NCBI GenBank assembly: GCA_014529385.2
Contig: CM043950.1
Coordinates: 65,554,935-65,612,934 of the forward strand
From: Adiantum capillus-veneris
Taxonomy: Eukaryota > Streptophyta > Polypodiopsida > Polypodiales > Pteridaceae
Direction of reading: 5' to 3'
Length of the DNA stretch: 58,000 nucleotides
Shown: positions 12,243 to 23,370 of the stretch, piece by piece
Layout: the number at the start of each line of letters is the position of its first letter
Position numbering within the stretch: the stretch's first letter is position 1
Position numbers and translations under genes: made by a program
The notes under the pieces: generated by a model
Told to the model about the DNA's origin: nothing
Database searches by the model: none
What the model saw: only the letters and a program-made list of their open reading frames with translations

Positions 12243-12573
12243 TGTTATGGATAAGGGATATGTACATTTATTACTCAAGTGCTCATAATGCCGTATTCAT
12301 TTTTGCATTGAAGCATCTATAAATAATACGTGCAAGAGGAAAATGCTCACTCTTGCATAGGGGAAGATTGCACCCAGTGCTTGTGTCTTTCTTCTCTCCT
12401 CTCTTCCCTCCTCTCTCGCTGTGCTGGTGTAGCACTCTGCTCTAGGAGGTGCACCTACACAATTTCTCCTCATGTGTGTGTGTGACAATTCAAGTATGCC
12501 AATGTATTGTTTTATGAATTGTAGCATGTTATTTTAGTTATTTGGAGGGCACTCCACACATCCATTTGTAGTA
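12243..12573 (+). repeat. 3' LTR of element C
   Basis: 331 bp aligned to 1536-1921 with two internal deletions and scattered substitutions. It begins TGTTATGG and ends TAGTA, where the 5' LTR has TAGCA. GTAGG follows directly, matching 1531-1535. Confidence 0.87.
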
Positions 12574-13369
12574 GTAGGAGAGAGAATCAAATTTGAAATC
12601 TTCTTTGGACTCTTACACCTCCACATGGATTATCAGGCCCCATTTCCTTAAGTCATCACCTCTTGTCTATTGAATAATATTTCCAATGTCTTCTAGACCT
12701 TCCACCTTGGCAAATATAATCCTTCCATATCCTCATAATTCAAAGATAAGTACATGTGTGTGTCCTCTTCCTCTTAAGTTTTCTTTGAATTATAGAGACG
12801 GACCTTGAAGCCTTGTCCACTTCTCCTAGAGTAGATTCCTCTTCTTCTAGGTATATAAAAAATCCTACTAGTAGATATCCAAAAAGAAATATGAGAAAAT
12901 TATGAAAAACATATAAAAGGTATTGATATTAAGAATTGCATAAGCTATAGGATCTACCTAGAGTATGAGATAATAATGAGATGGTAGAATGAAAGCACCA
13001 AAACTTTTTCCCCACTAGCGATAAAATAGAAACATGTTATCCTTAAGATAATTACTAGGATGCAATAGAAAGCTTATACTTATACTTAGAAATGCATATG
13101 TACATTATGGAAAATATTCTCATGCATCTAAAAGTCAAGAATTAATCTCTTAGCACTTGTTCCCACTATGTACGTGCCGTAGCATGACATCCACCTCCTA
13201 TAAACCTGCACATCCTCCTATATGTGCCACATTTGCTCTTTGCAAGATCAGTCCTCATGTAGATCTTCCTTGATTTCTTCTTTGCTGGCATATTCCAAAG
13301 CTTCATCTTCACTTTGATTGTCACCTTTGTTTTCTTCTTCCTTAGCATCTTATGAACCACTATCTAAAC
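12574..13369. other. No gene seen; AT-rich DNA next to a gypsy relic
   Basis: About 800 bp with no supported frame. Its position downstream (minus strand) of the gypsy integrase relic means it could be that relic's 3' untranslated region, but no LTR was recognised. Confidence 0.4.
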
Positions 13370-14380
13370 TCTTCTCTTAATCACTTTGATCCTTTTTCCC
13401 CAAATGGGAACCTTTACCTCTATCCCATCTAGTTCGGACAAGTTGCAAATAGCATTTTTTGTGCATATGTCTTACAACATACGGTCCAAAAAATCTTTTT
13501 GAGAACTTATGCATGACTATGTGTTGGTTATCAAAAGCTAATATCATACACTAAAACCCAATCACCTGTGTCATTTGATTTACTCCTAAGCCAATGTCGC
13601 TTATCAAAGTAGTCCTTGTTTTTTAACCTTGCCTTTTTTATTGCTCTTTTGCAGCCTCAATGTCTCTAGGTCTTCTCTCTAGTTTCCTTATATGCAATGC
13701 AAGCAAACCTTCCCTGCTAAGTCCCTCTTGCCAAGGCAGTGGGAATTGTATCTTCAATCGGCATCTCTGGCTTTTGACCGTATATCATCTCCACAGGCAT
13801 ATAGCCAGTTACTAAGCTATGTGTTGTATGATCAATCCATAAAGCATATGACAACAGTTTTTCCACTCAAACTCTTCCTTTGCAAGCCTTGGCCAAAGCT
13901 TTGATGATAGGAGGATGCTCTCTTTCACTCTTTCTATTGCCTTCAGGGTTGTCAATTGTAGTAAGAGAAAGCTTGATTCTTAATTTGGAAAAGAACTCCC
14001 TTGTTTCCTCTGCATCCAGTTCACCTCTGTCTACAATGATATTTTTCACACAACCATAATGACAAATCACCTCATCAAGAAGGAATTTCCATACAGCTTC
14101 TGTGGTTTTTTCTCTTAATGCTCTCCCTTCAACCTGGTTAGCTAAGTCCTCTCATGCAAGAACTAATTATCTCATCTGCCAGAGTCCTAAAGGCATTGTG
14201 ACTAGATCCACAACCCATTTATAGTGCATGGCTAGTGGATATGTAGGTTGCAACCCATCCCGATGTCAAGCATTTGAATACATTTGACAAGTTACGCATG
14301 ACTCTACAAATTGAGATACATCTTTATACACACCCTTCCACCACTATCTTTCTTTCAACTTGGAGAAGGTTGCCCACCTC
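13370..14380 (-). pseudogene. Relic of Ty3/gypsy integrase, C-terminal half of pol
   Basis: On the minus strand, pieces of a gypsy integrase appear in order across several frames. First is a zinc-binding segment around 14330-14280 (FVESCVTCQ). Then comes a core fragment with YPLAMHYKWVVDLVTMPLG, then DRGELDAEE...FFSKLRIKLSLTT (about 14035-13960), then SYALWIDHTTHS and TGYMPVEMIYGQ (about 13850-13770). Near 13470-13370 a C-terminal part ends LDGIEVKVPIWGKRIKVI. Multiple stops and frameshifts make it a clear pseudogene. No LTRs or TSD were found, and its family differs from D and E. Confidence 0.8.
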
Positions 14381-14931
14381 AGTGAGATAGCTAGCAGATT
14401 TTGGTTTTTAATTCAGTTCTTAGAGACGAGTCTTTCCAGATGCATTTCGATTCATTAGTGATTGCCACATGAGCCGCAGTGGCTTGGTATATCCTATGCA
14501 TGTGTCTGAGGTTTGAGATGGCATAGTCTTGATTTTTTTGCTGACATGCTTTGAGCGAGAGACGAGACGTGTCTCCTTTGCAAGTGAGCTCCACCATGCT
14601 CACGAGACATAGAATTTAGTGTGCATGACATGATAGTAGACTCTATAGAGATAGAGGTAGAGTGACTGTACTCTAATGAGACACATCAAGTGTTGTTAGA
14701 GTTTGTGCAGTCAGAGGTAGAGCAGTTCTGCTCCTTAGAGACACAAACAGAGATGGGAGACATGGAGTTCTTTGATATGTTCATGTTAGAGTCTGACGAG
14801 TTGGTGCCAAGACGCACAATTTTTCCTATGGGTGAGAGGGATGTAGCCATCGTAGTGTCGACATTGACACATCAATACGCAATATAATGTAGTGATTGCA
14901 GTTCGCACCCAAGCGTGACCTCTGCAATGCG
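14381..14931. other. No gene seen
   Basis: About 550 bp rich in the words GAGAC and AGAG, without a supported coding frame. Several short frames overlap here on both strands, none with a recognised motif. Confidence 0.4.
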
Positions 14932-15346
14932 GCTAACTCCCCGAGTTACCCTCGTGCTCGAAGCAGAAAATTGTGACGTTTGGCATACTTCTAGAACTCG
15001 ACGAGTAACTGGTAAGAAGCTCCATGTAACTCACCGAGTGACATTGTCATGCCACAAAGACGACGTGTTATTTCCACATACATGCATAGACACCATTGCC
15101 ACGTAACTCACCAAGTAACGTGGCTATGCCAACATAGGCAAGCCATGTAACTCAACAAGTTACATGGCAAAGCCTGCTAGAATGCTACATAGGCACGCCA
15201 CGTAACTCAGTGAGTTACATTGATGCCTTCTTGTAAAAACTCTCAACAATGACGTGATATACACGTCATAAGTCCACATAACTTGGCGAGTTACGTGGAC
15301 ACGTTTCCAACCATTTGCATTCCAAGAAACTCGGTGAGTTAAGTGG
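14932..15346. repeat. Cluster of eight short imperfect palindromes
   Basis: Eight copies of a 17-25-bp dyad with consensus arms CCACGTAACTC and GAGTTACGTGG lie within 415 bp: about 14932-14949, 14993-15010, 15022-15046, 15099-15123, 15143-15167, 15198-15222, 15274-15298 and 15322-15346. Spacing is irregular (about 44-77 bp for the better copies), and the sequence between them is not obviously repeated, so this is not a simple tandem repeat. Confidence 0.85.
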
Positions 15347-15480
15347 CACTTATAGATATGATTGAACATGGACCCACATGCGTGCATGGACTTTTTTGAC
15401 AAGAATCGTACTGAGTGTCTAGCTCAGAGAATGTTTGATCAAATCTCTATCACTCCTTGTCTCTATTGAGACTCTTTTTC

Positions 15481-15484
<4 letters not shown>

Positions 15485-15532
<48 letters not shown>
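15485..15532. repeat. (CT)n microsatellite
   Basis: About 24 uninterrupted TC units between the palindrome cluster and element D. Confidence 0.98.
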
Positions 15533-15536
<4 letters not shown>

Positions 15537-15612
15537 CATACAATGTGTATAAGAGTCTCTCTACCACATGATAAATATCATATCATTTTTGGTAAAATTA
15601 TATACAAATTCA

Positions 15613-17556
15613 TGTCACACAATATAATATCTAACTTTACCAAATGATTTTCTCATATTAAACTGACCATTTAATGTGGGGGAATAAGCGGGAACAAGAG
15701 TTAGAATAGAGACATCTGCTTCTAGACCTATCTCAACACGAGACCAAAAGGAGAGATGGTTGCATCTCAATAGGGGTCCAAAAGGAGATGGTCTATCAAA
15801 GAGCAATGTGCAATAAGTGCTTCTAGACCTATCTCAACACGTGACCAAAAGGAGAGATGGTTGCATCTCAATAGGGGTCTAAAAGGAGATGGTCTATCAA
15901 AGAGCAATGTGCAATAAGTGCTTCTAGACTTACCTTAGCAGGGGACCAAGAGGAGAGATGGTTACATCTCAATAGGGGTCCAAAAGAAGGTAGTCTATCA
16001 AAGAGCAATGTGCATCTAATGGAGCTTCAAAGACCTTAGGGTTAGATTCATTAAAGACCTCCAATGGTTAGTCTTAAAAGTCCTTTGACCTTAGGCAAGC
16101 TAGGGCTGAACTTGAGGTGGGAACCAAACCTAAGCTTGAGGTGCTTGTCGTGCTTGATGACTAAGGTGCATGAGGTGCTTGTCGTGCTTGATGACTAAGG
16201 TGCTTGAGGTGCTAATGCTTGATGACTAAGGTACTTGAGAAGCTTCCCATGCATGGGGGGTAAGGTGCTTGAGTCAAAAAGAGACCCTACAAACTTAATG
16301 ATTGAAGGTGCTTGAAAAGCTTCCCATGCATGGGGGGTAAGGTGCTTGAGTCAAAAAGATACCCTACAAACTTAATGAAGAAGGTTCTTGAGAAGCTTCT
16401 CGTGCATGAGGAGGTAAGGTGCTTGAGTCAAAAAGAGACCCTACAAACTTAATCAGGAAGGTGCTTGAGAAGCTTCCTATGTGGGGAATCTTTGACTTAA
16501 CCTTCCACTCACCCAAAGGGCACCCCTTTTCTCAAAGGGCACATGGGACACATGTGAGACTCTCGAGTCCCTATGCTTAACCACATGGTGTGCTTGAATG
16601 CTATTGGTTGGGCTAAAAAGGGGTCCAATGAGCTTTTAGTTTTATCCAACAAATATCTAGATATTTTCAAGCTCTCTCTCTCTAAGTGGTAAGGAGGACA
16701 CTTGTCCAAAGACTACCCATGTACTTGAATGCATGCTGCATGTGATTGGCCAGGGGAGAGAGGGGTCCAATGATCTTGAAACATGTGTAAAAGTTACAAA
16801 TCTCCCCAAGCAAGCAAGGAGGGTGCTGGGGGGATATACACCACACACACACACACACTCGTTTTGTGGATTCATTCTCACTTGGTGAAAGTTGAGGAAC
16901 TCCACCTCCTTCTCCAAGCTTGTGAGAAGTGCGAGCCTACACCAACACTCTTGGCTATGGAATGCAAATCCAACCAAGAGCCATGCTTCAATGCTTAAGC
17001 TTGCCATATTCTCCATCTTCATTACTATGCGATTATGTATGATAGCAAGAAGAGTGATGATAAGTGAGGAACTATTTCTTTCTCCTATGGAATGTTTCTT
17101 CTTCCTCTTCCCTATCCTCATTCCCCGCTATCTCTCTCCACCTTCGAAGGTGTTTGAGGCCTTGGAACTGAGGCTTGGGATAGTTAATGCTTTCTACAAA
17201 TTTTATGTTATGTTTGTGATGCATGAAGCTTTCCATCTTCATTGCATCACCTAGGTCACAAGGAACACAAAGATTGTATTGTACCAAGTCTCTCTTGATG
17301 AAAGAAACTATTATACGAATGCCTATTGGAGGGGGGACCACCGGCTCCGTATGAATCTGGTCCTCAACTATTGTCATGTTCTCTAAACTCTCTCTCTTGC
17401 AAAAGTATTGTTCATGCTAAGTTAACTAAGTACCATGTTTATGTTGCTCCCATCAATTAAGTTCACCCGATATGCTCACAAATTAATCTCACAAAAGTGG
17501 CTTTATCTAATTTCCTAATTTCATACTATCAAAGTTCATAGGCCATTCCCATTTCA
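15613..17556 (+). repeat. 5' LTR of element D
   Basis: 1944 bp, TG...CA. It contains internal tandem repeats: a 101-bp unit starting at 15719, 15820 and 15921; short 'CTTGATGACTAAGGTGC' units around 16140-16235; and a unit of about 77 bp with AGCTTCCC starting near 16241, 16318, 16393 and 16471. An AC microsatellite (16842-16859) is also present. Open frames inside are short and shared with the displaced LTR copy; I call none of them a gene. Confidence 0.9.
16842..16859. repeat. (AC)n microsatellite in the LTR of element D
   Basis: About nine AC units. The corresponding place in the inverted LTR copy (about 47216-47228) has a shorter TG run. Confidence 0.9.
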
Positions 17557-17557
17557 T

Positions 17558-17570
17558 TGGTATTAGAGCA
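17558..17570 (+). other. Primer-binding site of element D
   Basis: TGGTATTAGAGCA one base after the LTR end. It resembles the initiator-Met PBS TGGTATCAGAGC with one C-to-T change. Confidence 0.8.
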
Positions 17571-17970
17571 TTTGGTTTCTCTTTTCTTGCTTAAGAAGAC
17601 AGGTCCTTATGTAGCCTATTAATGGTTGATTTTGTTAATTATATTAGGGTAAGTGGGACTGGGATCTATTATCGATTTTGTAGAGTCCACAATGTGGGAT
17701 ATGGTGCACACCTCGGGAGCTTTGGTCTTAATAATGGAGTCTTTTTAGACTTTCCTATGGATTTACCATTATTGAGCCATAAGAATTCTGAAAGGAGCTA
17801 TCCCTTGGCAACTTCGTTATGTTAGACTCACTCCACTACTCTCTATAATTAACCAATTTGAGCAGTGGGTGTAGATACTTAAGTGCCTATTTTCAAAGGC
17901 TAAGAGGAGTAGCAACTAAGGTTTTGAATTGCCAAAGCATACACTAAGTAAACACATAAGTTTAATTATC

Positions 17971-19193
17971 ATGGCTGACAATAACCAAGAGAGTAGAATG
18001 AACATTGATAACTTTGATTTTGCACATGAAGGTGTTAATAATGATGCACCCATGTTTGTTAATTATCACGCCACTAGGTTGCAACAAGCTATGGGCAACC
18101 CCTCTTTGCAAGCCAAGTTACTCAACAACTTCATGCTCATGGGATTTCCTTTCCTCACCGAGAGGAGAGAGAGCTTAGGAGGCCTCTTGATGAGGCTCCC
18201 AAAAGAAGACTCTCTCCGAGACGAGAGGAGGAATCCAAAGAACAAGAAAGTAATGAATCCCTAAGTTCCTCCAAAGATGTGGCTCCACGAAGACGACGAA
18301 CTAAACAATTGCCAACACCTCCCAAGAGGAAATGGTTAACCCATAGTCCTTCTCCTTATCACTTCAAAAGGAAAGAGAGGAAACAAAGGAAGAAAAGGGC
18401 AAGAAAGAGGTCACCCTCTTCTCCTTCTTCTTTACCTTCCTCCTCTACCGATGAAAGCTATGGTTATTCTCCTAGAGAATACAAGAGGGGAGGACATCGC
18501 AAATCTTACCCTGCATGGTGAAGGTCACAAAAGCTAAAGAAGTTCAAAGAGGGAGAAAAGAGTACCTCTTTCTCACCTATGATGGCACCTTTGGTGCTAC
18601 TGACAAATTATTGGCATTCATCCAACAATTTGATGCGGCCTTTGAAGACGAGGGCTTCACGGAGTTCTCCAAGCTACACCATGTAGCTATGCACTTCCAA
18701 AAATCGACTCGTCAATGGTGGGCTAGCCTTTGTTGGCAACCATGAAGCCCCAAAGACATGGAAAACTCTACGAGTTTACATCATGAAGCAATTCCTTGCA
18801 AGTGATGCAAAGGACAAAGTGCTCACCGAATGGCGGAGTTTGAGTCTTCTCTCTCATGAGTCTATCCACAAATATGTGGACAAGTTTGGGATTTACATCT
18901 CAAGGCTACTGTCTTTCAAAAGATAGACTTTGCCGTGCAAAAGAAACAATTTTGTGCGGGATTATCCAAAGATATGGCCAAGTATGTCAACTCTCAACGG
19001 CCTGGTTCTATCACCGAAGTAATCCACCACACCATGGTTGCTTCGCGCATCAATTTCCAACTAGGGGCTAGACACAATGTCAAGCCCATGGAAAATAAAG
19101 ACAAAAGTGATTCTAAGAGGAAAACCAATGCCGAAAATTCTTACCAAGGCTATTCCAACACCAACAACAATCGGTCCAAGGAGAAGCGAGTTT
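17971..19193 (+). pseudogene. Element D gag
   Basis: I place the start at the ATG at 17971 (MADNNQESRM...). The N-terminal part (17971-18264) is followed by a Lys/Arg- and Ser-rich stretch (18279-18520) and then the conserved gag core near 18560-18745, with TYDGTFGATDKLLAF, FDAAFEDEGFTEFSKL and STRQWWASL. The rest (18779-19193) includes SVHKYVDKF-type and QFCAGLSKDMAKYV segments. The domains lie in different frames, so at least three frameshifts have occurred. Gag would form the particle shell around the element RNA. Confidence 0.85.
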
Positions 19194-19232
19194 AAAGAGG
19201 TAAATATAAACTCTCTCCTAAAGAGCTATAAT

Positions 19233-19777
19233 ATTTTTGTAAGTACCACAAATTTTTTAAGTGTGGGGAGGAAGGCCATGGTTATTGTCCTTGCCCCAAG
19301 AGAATTGCCTGCAATGAGACTCCCAAAGCCTCTATGTTTGAAGCTCCAAAAGAGGATGCTCATTGCCAAGGATTTCTCCTTTTCTATGCTTGGGGAAAGA
19401 TGGAAGAGCATCATGCCTTTATTTTGTTTGACCCTGGTTCAACTCACAACGTCATATCCACGGAGTTGACCACTAAGCTAGGCATACAAGCCCAGGACAT
19501 GGGAGATGCATTGAAAGCAAATGGAGCTATCAAGGGACAAGACGTCTCTGTTACTTCCTTAATTGGAAAATTAAGGCTTCATGTCCAAAGCTATGTGGAC
19601 AAAAAGGATTTATTCATCTCCCCACTCAAACATGAGAATGTTATCGTTGGGGCACCATGGTTTAACCGCATGGCTTCCAACATGAAGCTCTCTAAAAGGA
19701 GAATCTACTTCACCTACAGGGAAGAGAGCATGTATATAGATGCTAATGAGTTGGGGAACACCATATCCCTACAATGA
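19233..19777 (+). pseudogene. Element D zinc knuckle and protease
   Basis: A CCHC-like knuckle at about 19250-19292 reads F-F-K-C...H...C, so the first cysteine is phenylalanine. The protease follows with FDPGSTHNVIS (active-site triplet D-P-G at about 19430-19438, where DSG or DTG is usual), and the C-terminal hallmark NVIVGAPWFNRMAS. The frame runs on to a TGA at 19775-19777. The DPG variant may be native to the family or a mutation; I cannot tell from one copy. Confidence 0.85.
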
Positions 19778-19867
19778 ATGGAATCAAGACAAATTAGAGT
19801 TGTCTAATTTCCTAAATGGATTCCAAGATGTTTTCATTGATGACATCCCTAATGAGATACCTCTAAA

Positions 19868-20990
19868 ATGAGGGATGATGGCCTTGCAATTGAGCTCCTA
19901 CCAAGAAGCTCACCACCTAACAAGACTCCTCATCGAGTTTCACAAGCTCAACAAGAGGAGATCATGAGGCAAGTGCATGAATCGGTAGAAAAAGGGATGG
20001 TGAGGTCTAGCTCCCCTCCATTTTGTTCACCATTGCTTTTAGTGCAAAAGAAAGATAACACATATCACATGTGTGTCGACTATAGAGCACTAAATAAGAT
20101 CACTATCAAAAATATATCTCCCATGCCGCGGGTAGAAGATCTATTTGATAATTTACAAGTTTTGGCCTGACAAATTCTCTAGACGCATTTAAACTCATGA
20201 TGGAAAAAAATCTTTAGGCCATTCAAATTCTCTTGAGGAGTACAAGGGACACCTCCAAGTAATCTTTCAAGTTGTGAAGAGAATAAGTTTTTCATTAATC
20301 AAAAGATAATTGAATTTTTCCTACAAGAGATTCAGTATTTAGGTCACATTATCTTAAAGATGGCACTCGTATGGATCCAAAAAAGTTAGAGATAATAAAA
20401 GGATGGCCTAATCCAAGGAATCTATAGGAGGTATGAAGCTTCATAAATATGTGTTCATACTATAGATGCTTCATTAAAAAAATTCTCGCTAATAGCAGGT
20501 CGATTACATGACTTAACAAAAAACAACGTTAAGTATCCATGGACTCCAAAAGTGCAAGAAGCTTTTAAGAAGCTTAAGGAGAATCTTATCTCTCAACGAT
20601 GCTCACACTATTAGATCTCTCAACGATATTTGAGGTCCCATGTGATGCTTGTGGTGATTGCCTATTTTGCTTCAAGAAGGGAATGCCATAGCATATGAGA
20701 GTCAAAGACTCGACTTTGATAAGTGAGTATTGGGCAAATATGAAAAAGATCTACTAGCTATTCTATATGCCCTAAATGCATGGAAACACTATCTCTTGGG
20801 GACTCCATATATCCTACGAATGGATCACAAAGCCTCAAGAACTTCATGACGAAACCAAGCTCTCCGACAAACAAATGAGGTGGGCAAATTTTCTTTTGTG
20901 ATTTAAATTTTATTTTTCTCACATTGCTGGCAAGCACAATCAAGTGGTCGATGCACTTTCATAACGGCCAAGGGAAAATGTGTTGTCTAT
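19868..20990 (+). pseudogene. Element D reverse transcriptase and RNase H
   Basis: The RT N-terminus is clear at 19868-20170: IELLPRSSPPNKTPHR, KGMVRSSSPPFCSPLLLV, CVDYRALNKITIKN and MPRVEDLFDNL. After that the frame is shattered: RT palm pieces are short and the YxDD box is not recognisable. RNase H remnants occur around 20640-20970 (CDACGDCLF, the aspartate-bearing start, then KLSDKQMRWANFLL and SHIAGKHNQVVDALS). Deletions around 20170-20280 removed part of RT. Confidence 0.85.
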
Positions 20991-21079
20991 AGCAACTCAC
21001 AATGATCTATCTTTTATGATAGATGAGTATGCTAATGACCGAGACTTTAAGTACGTAATTACAGCCTTTCCATATGGAA

Positions 21080-22270
21080 GAAAAAAGAACTATTCACCTT
21101 GAAGGATGGTTATCTTCCAAACGACAATAGGCTATGCGTTAATCACCTATACAATAAGAAAGTCATATATGAATCCCATACTTCTCCTTATGCGGGGCAA
21201 AGAGGTATTCCATAATCTACTCTTCGAGGAGTAGAAATATATTTCTGTTGGTCTACCATGAAAATTAAACATACAAGAGTATGTTTCAAAATGCATGGTA
21301 TACCAAAAGTTGAAATTTGATTGAGGGAAGCAACTTGGATTGTTTTAGTCGACATACTTAACGAGAAAGCACACTCTATGCCTGTCAAAAAGACTATTAA
21401 GGCACATCAAATGGCAACCCTCTTCAGATCTCAAATTTTCACATATCATGGCTTGCCAACATCCATAGTGTCGGACAAAGATTCTAGAATGATGAGTAAT
21501 TTTTAGAAGGGTCTCTTTTGGAATTTAAGAAGTAGATTAAATTTCTCTTTTGGCCTATCATCCACAAACGGATGACCAAAGTGAAATAACTAATCTAATG
21601 ATTCTTGAATCTACTAAAAGCCTATGGCATGGAAGTAGATCAACATTCTCAATGATAGAAGTACCTACCTGTTATAGAGTATGCGTACAATGATATTGTA
21701 CATACTTCTATGGAGAAAATACTTTTTGAGGTTAAAGAAGGAAGATCCAAAAGTCCCTTACTAAAAGTACATGGGAAGATCTTTGCTGTTGATGAATATA
21801 GTCAAGACCTACAAGAATATTTTCCAAACATTAAAGGGGTTATATCCATCTCACAGGAAAGACCAAAAGGGCTGCTGCTAATAAGAACAAGAAACAGCCT
21901 TTAAGGATAATGATTGGGCCTTGCTAAAGTTTCTCAAGGCTCATCTAAGGCATACTACGGGCAAGAGTCCTACGGACCACCAAGAGTATGATGCTAAAGT
22001 AGCAAAAAGATACTATGGTCCTTAAAATTCTTAAGCTAGTCAATGAGATGACTTATCAATTGAAGTTGCCCAACCATTGGCTCGTACACAATGTTTTCCA
22101 TGAGAACCTACATAGTCCTTGCAAAGGAGCACCATCAAAAGAAGCAATAGTTGCAGACCCTCCAAAAATCGAAGATCAATAAGAAGTACTTCAATCTAAG
22201 TCCATCCTATGACATGAAGACAAGGTATTAAGAAACAAATTATCTGACGATATCTTATTAAGTTAAATAA
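21080..22270 (+). pseudogene. Element D integrase
   Basis: Fragments in several frames: a histidine/cysteine zinc-binding remnant around 21180-21320, an integrase core piece with AHSMPVKKTIKAHQMATLF and GLPTSIVSDKDSRM (21360-21500), EYAYNDIVHTSMEKILFEV (about 21675-21730), then the C-terminal part LVNEMTYQLKLPNHWLVHNVFHENL near 22040-22110. Stops and indels throughout make it non-functional. Confidence 0.85.
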
Positions 22271-22716
22271 TTATCCTTTTAAAGATGCTAAATGGATGCA
22301 AGGAACCTAGCTTAAGGATAATATGAACCTTGTCAATGCTTACAATGCTGCACTAGAGTAAGCATATGAAAATGTATTTTAAATGAAAAATGTTTTTGTC
22401 TTATAAGACTAGTTCTCTTTTTATTGTGCACAAATTTAAATACTATGCATGCTTAGAATCATGTTTGTGGTGACGACGTCTCCCAAACACCAAGTAGAAC
22501 TTATTACTCTACTTTGGAAGTATGATATGGACTAAAGAGCAGACATGCTTGCGGTAACTACGTCTCCCAAGCACTAAAGGGACTAGTCATCCATCTTGGA
22601 ATGATGTCGTAGGGTAAAAAGGGATCCTCTACCCGCTAAGAAACATGGACTAATGACTAGTCTTTATCTTCTCTACCTCATAGTCGAGGACGACTATGAT
22701 TTCAAGAGAGACGTAA
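22271..22716 (+). other. Element D 3' untranslated region and polypurine tract
   Basis: About 450 bp between integrase and the 3' LTR, with two related segments (around 22460-22500 and 22545-22580) sharing CGTCTCCCAA(A/G)CAC. The last bases before the LTR (TTTCAAGAGAGACGTAA, about 22700-22716) are the probable polypurine tract. Confidence 0.65.
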
Positions 22717-23370
22717 TGTCATACAATATAATATCTAACTTTACCAAATGATTTTCTCATGTTAAACTGATCATTTAATGTGGGAGAATAAACGGGAACA
22801 AGAGTTAGAATAGAGATATGTGCTTCTAGACCTATCTCAACGAGGGACCAAAAGGAGAGATGGTTGCATCTCAAAAGGGGTCCAAAAGGAGATGGTCTAT
22901 CAAAGAGCAATGTGCAATAAGTGCTTCTAGACCTATCTCAACACGGGACCAAAAGGAGAGATGGTTGCATCTCAACAGTGGTCCAAAAGGAGATGGTCTA
23001 TCAAAGAGAAATGTGCAATAAGTGCTTCTAGACATACCTCAGCAAGGGACCAAGAGAAGAGATGGTTACATCTCAATAGGGGTCCAAAAGGAGGTAGTCT
23101 ATCAAAGAGCAATGTGCATCTAATGGAGCTTAAAATACCTTAGGGTTAGCTTCATTAAAGACCTCCAATAGTTAGTATTAAAAGTCCTTTGACCTTAGGC
23201 AAGCTAGGGATGAGCTTGAGGTGGGAACCCAACCTAAGCTTGAGGTGCCTGTCGTGCTTGATGACTAAGGTGTGTGCTTGATGACTAAGGTGCATGAGGT
23301 GCTTGATGACCAAGGTGCATGCTTGATGACTAAGGTGCTTGAGGTGCTCGTCATGCTTGATGACTAAGGT
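22717..23370 (+). repeat. 3' LTR of element D, part 1 (interrupted by element E)
   Basis: 654 bp matching the start of the 5' LTR, including the 101-bp repeats (starts 22823, 22924, 23025). It stops at GACTAAGGT, the point in the 5' LTR near 16232. The final AAGGT is one copy of E's target-site duplication. Confidence 0.92.

Larger units (their letters stand above)
1536..12573 (+). mobile_element. Element C: large non-autonomous LTR retrotransposon containing nested element B
   Basis: The termini are a 386-bp LTR (1536-1921) and a 331-bp LTR (12243-12573), both beginning TGTTATGG. A Met-type PBS follows the first. The flanking five bases are GTAGG on both sides (1531-1535 and 12574-12578), a perfect target-site duplication. 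After removing element B (3372-8549) about 5.9 kb remains. I see no gag, protease, RT, RNase H or integrase motif on either strand of the internal part, so it fits a large retrotransposon derivative that would depend on proteins from other elements. The final CA of the 3' LTR has become TA. Confidence 0.85.
15613..23370 (+). mobile_element. Element D: decayed Ty3/gypsy retrotransposon, first part (rest at 46525-47835)
   Basis: 5' LTR (15613-17556), PBS, gag, protease, RT, RNase H, integrase and the first 654 bp of the 3' LTR, all on the plus strand. RT before integrase marks it as gypsy. Element E interrupts the 3' LTR after 23370. The remaining LTR lies inverted at 46525-47835 and resumes at the same LTR position. 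The left flank is ATTCA; the flank beyond the displaced LTR end reads ATTTCA in D's orientation, a plausible but imperfect duplication. Confidence 0.9.

Noticed and set aside
14915-15106. Small protein with repeated T-x-R-V-T motifs
   Set aside because: The motif is the translation of the DNA palindromes (GTAACTC...GAGTTAC) and appears on both strands; DNA-level symmetry explains it.
16657-17377. Mirrored open frames in D's LTR (also at 46679-47146) as a conserved gene
   Set aside because: They are the two copies of one LTR; similarity reflects LTR duplication, with different stops in each copy.
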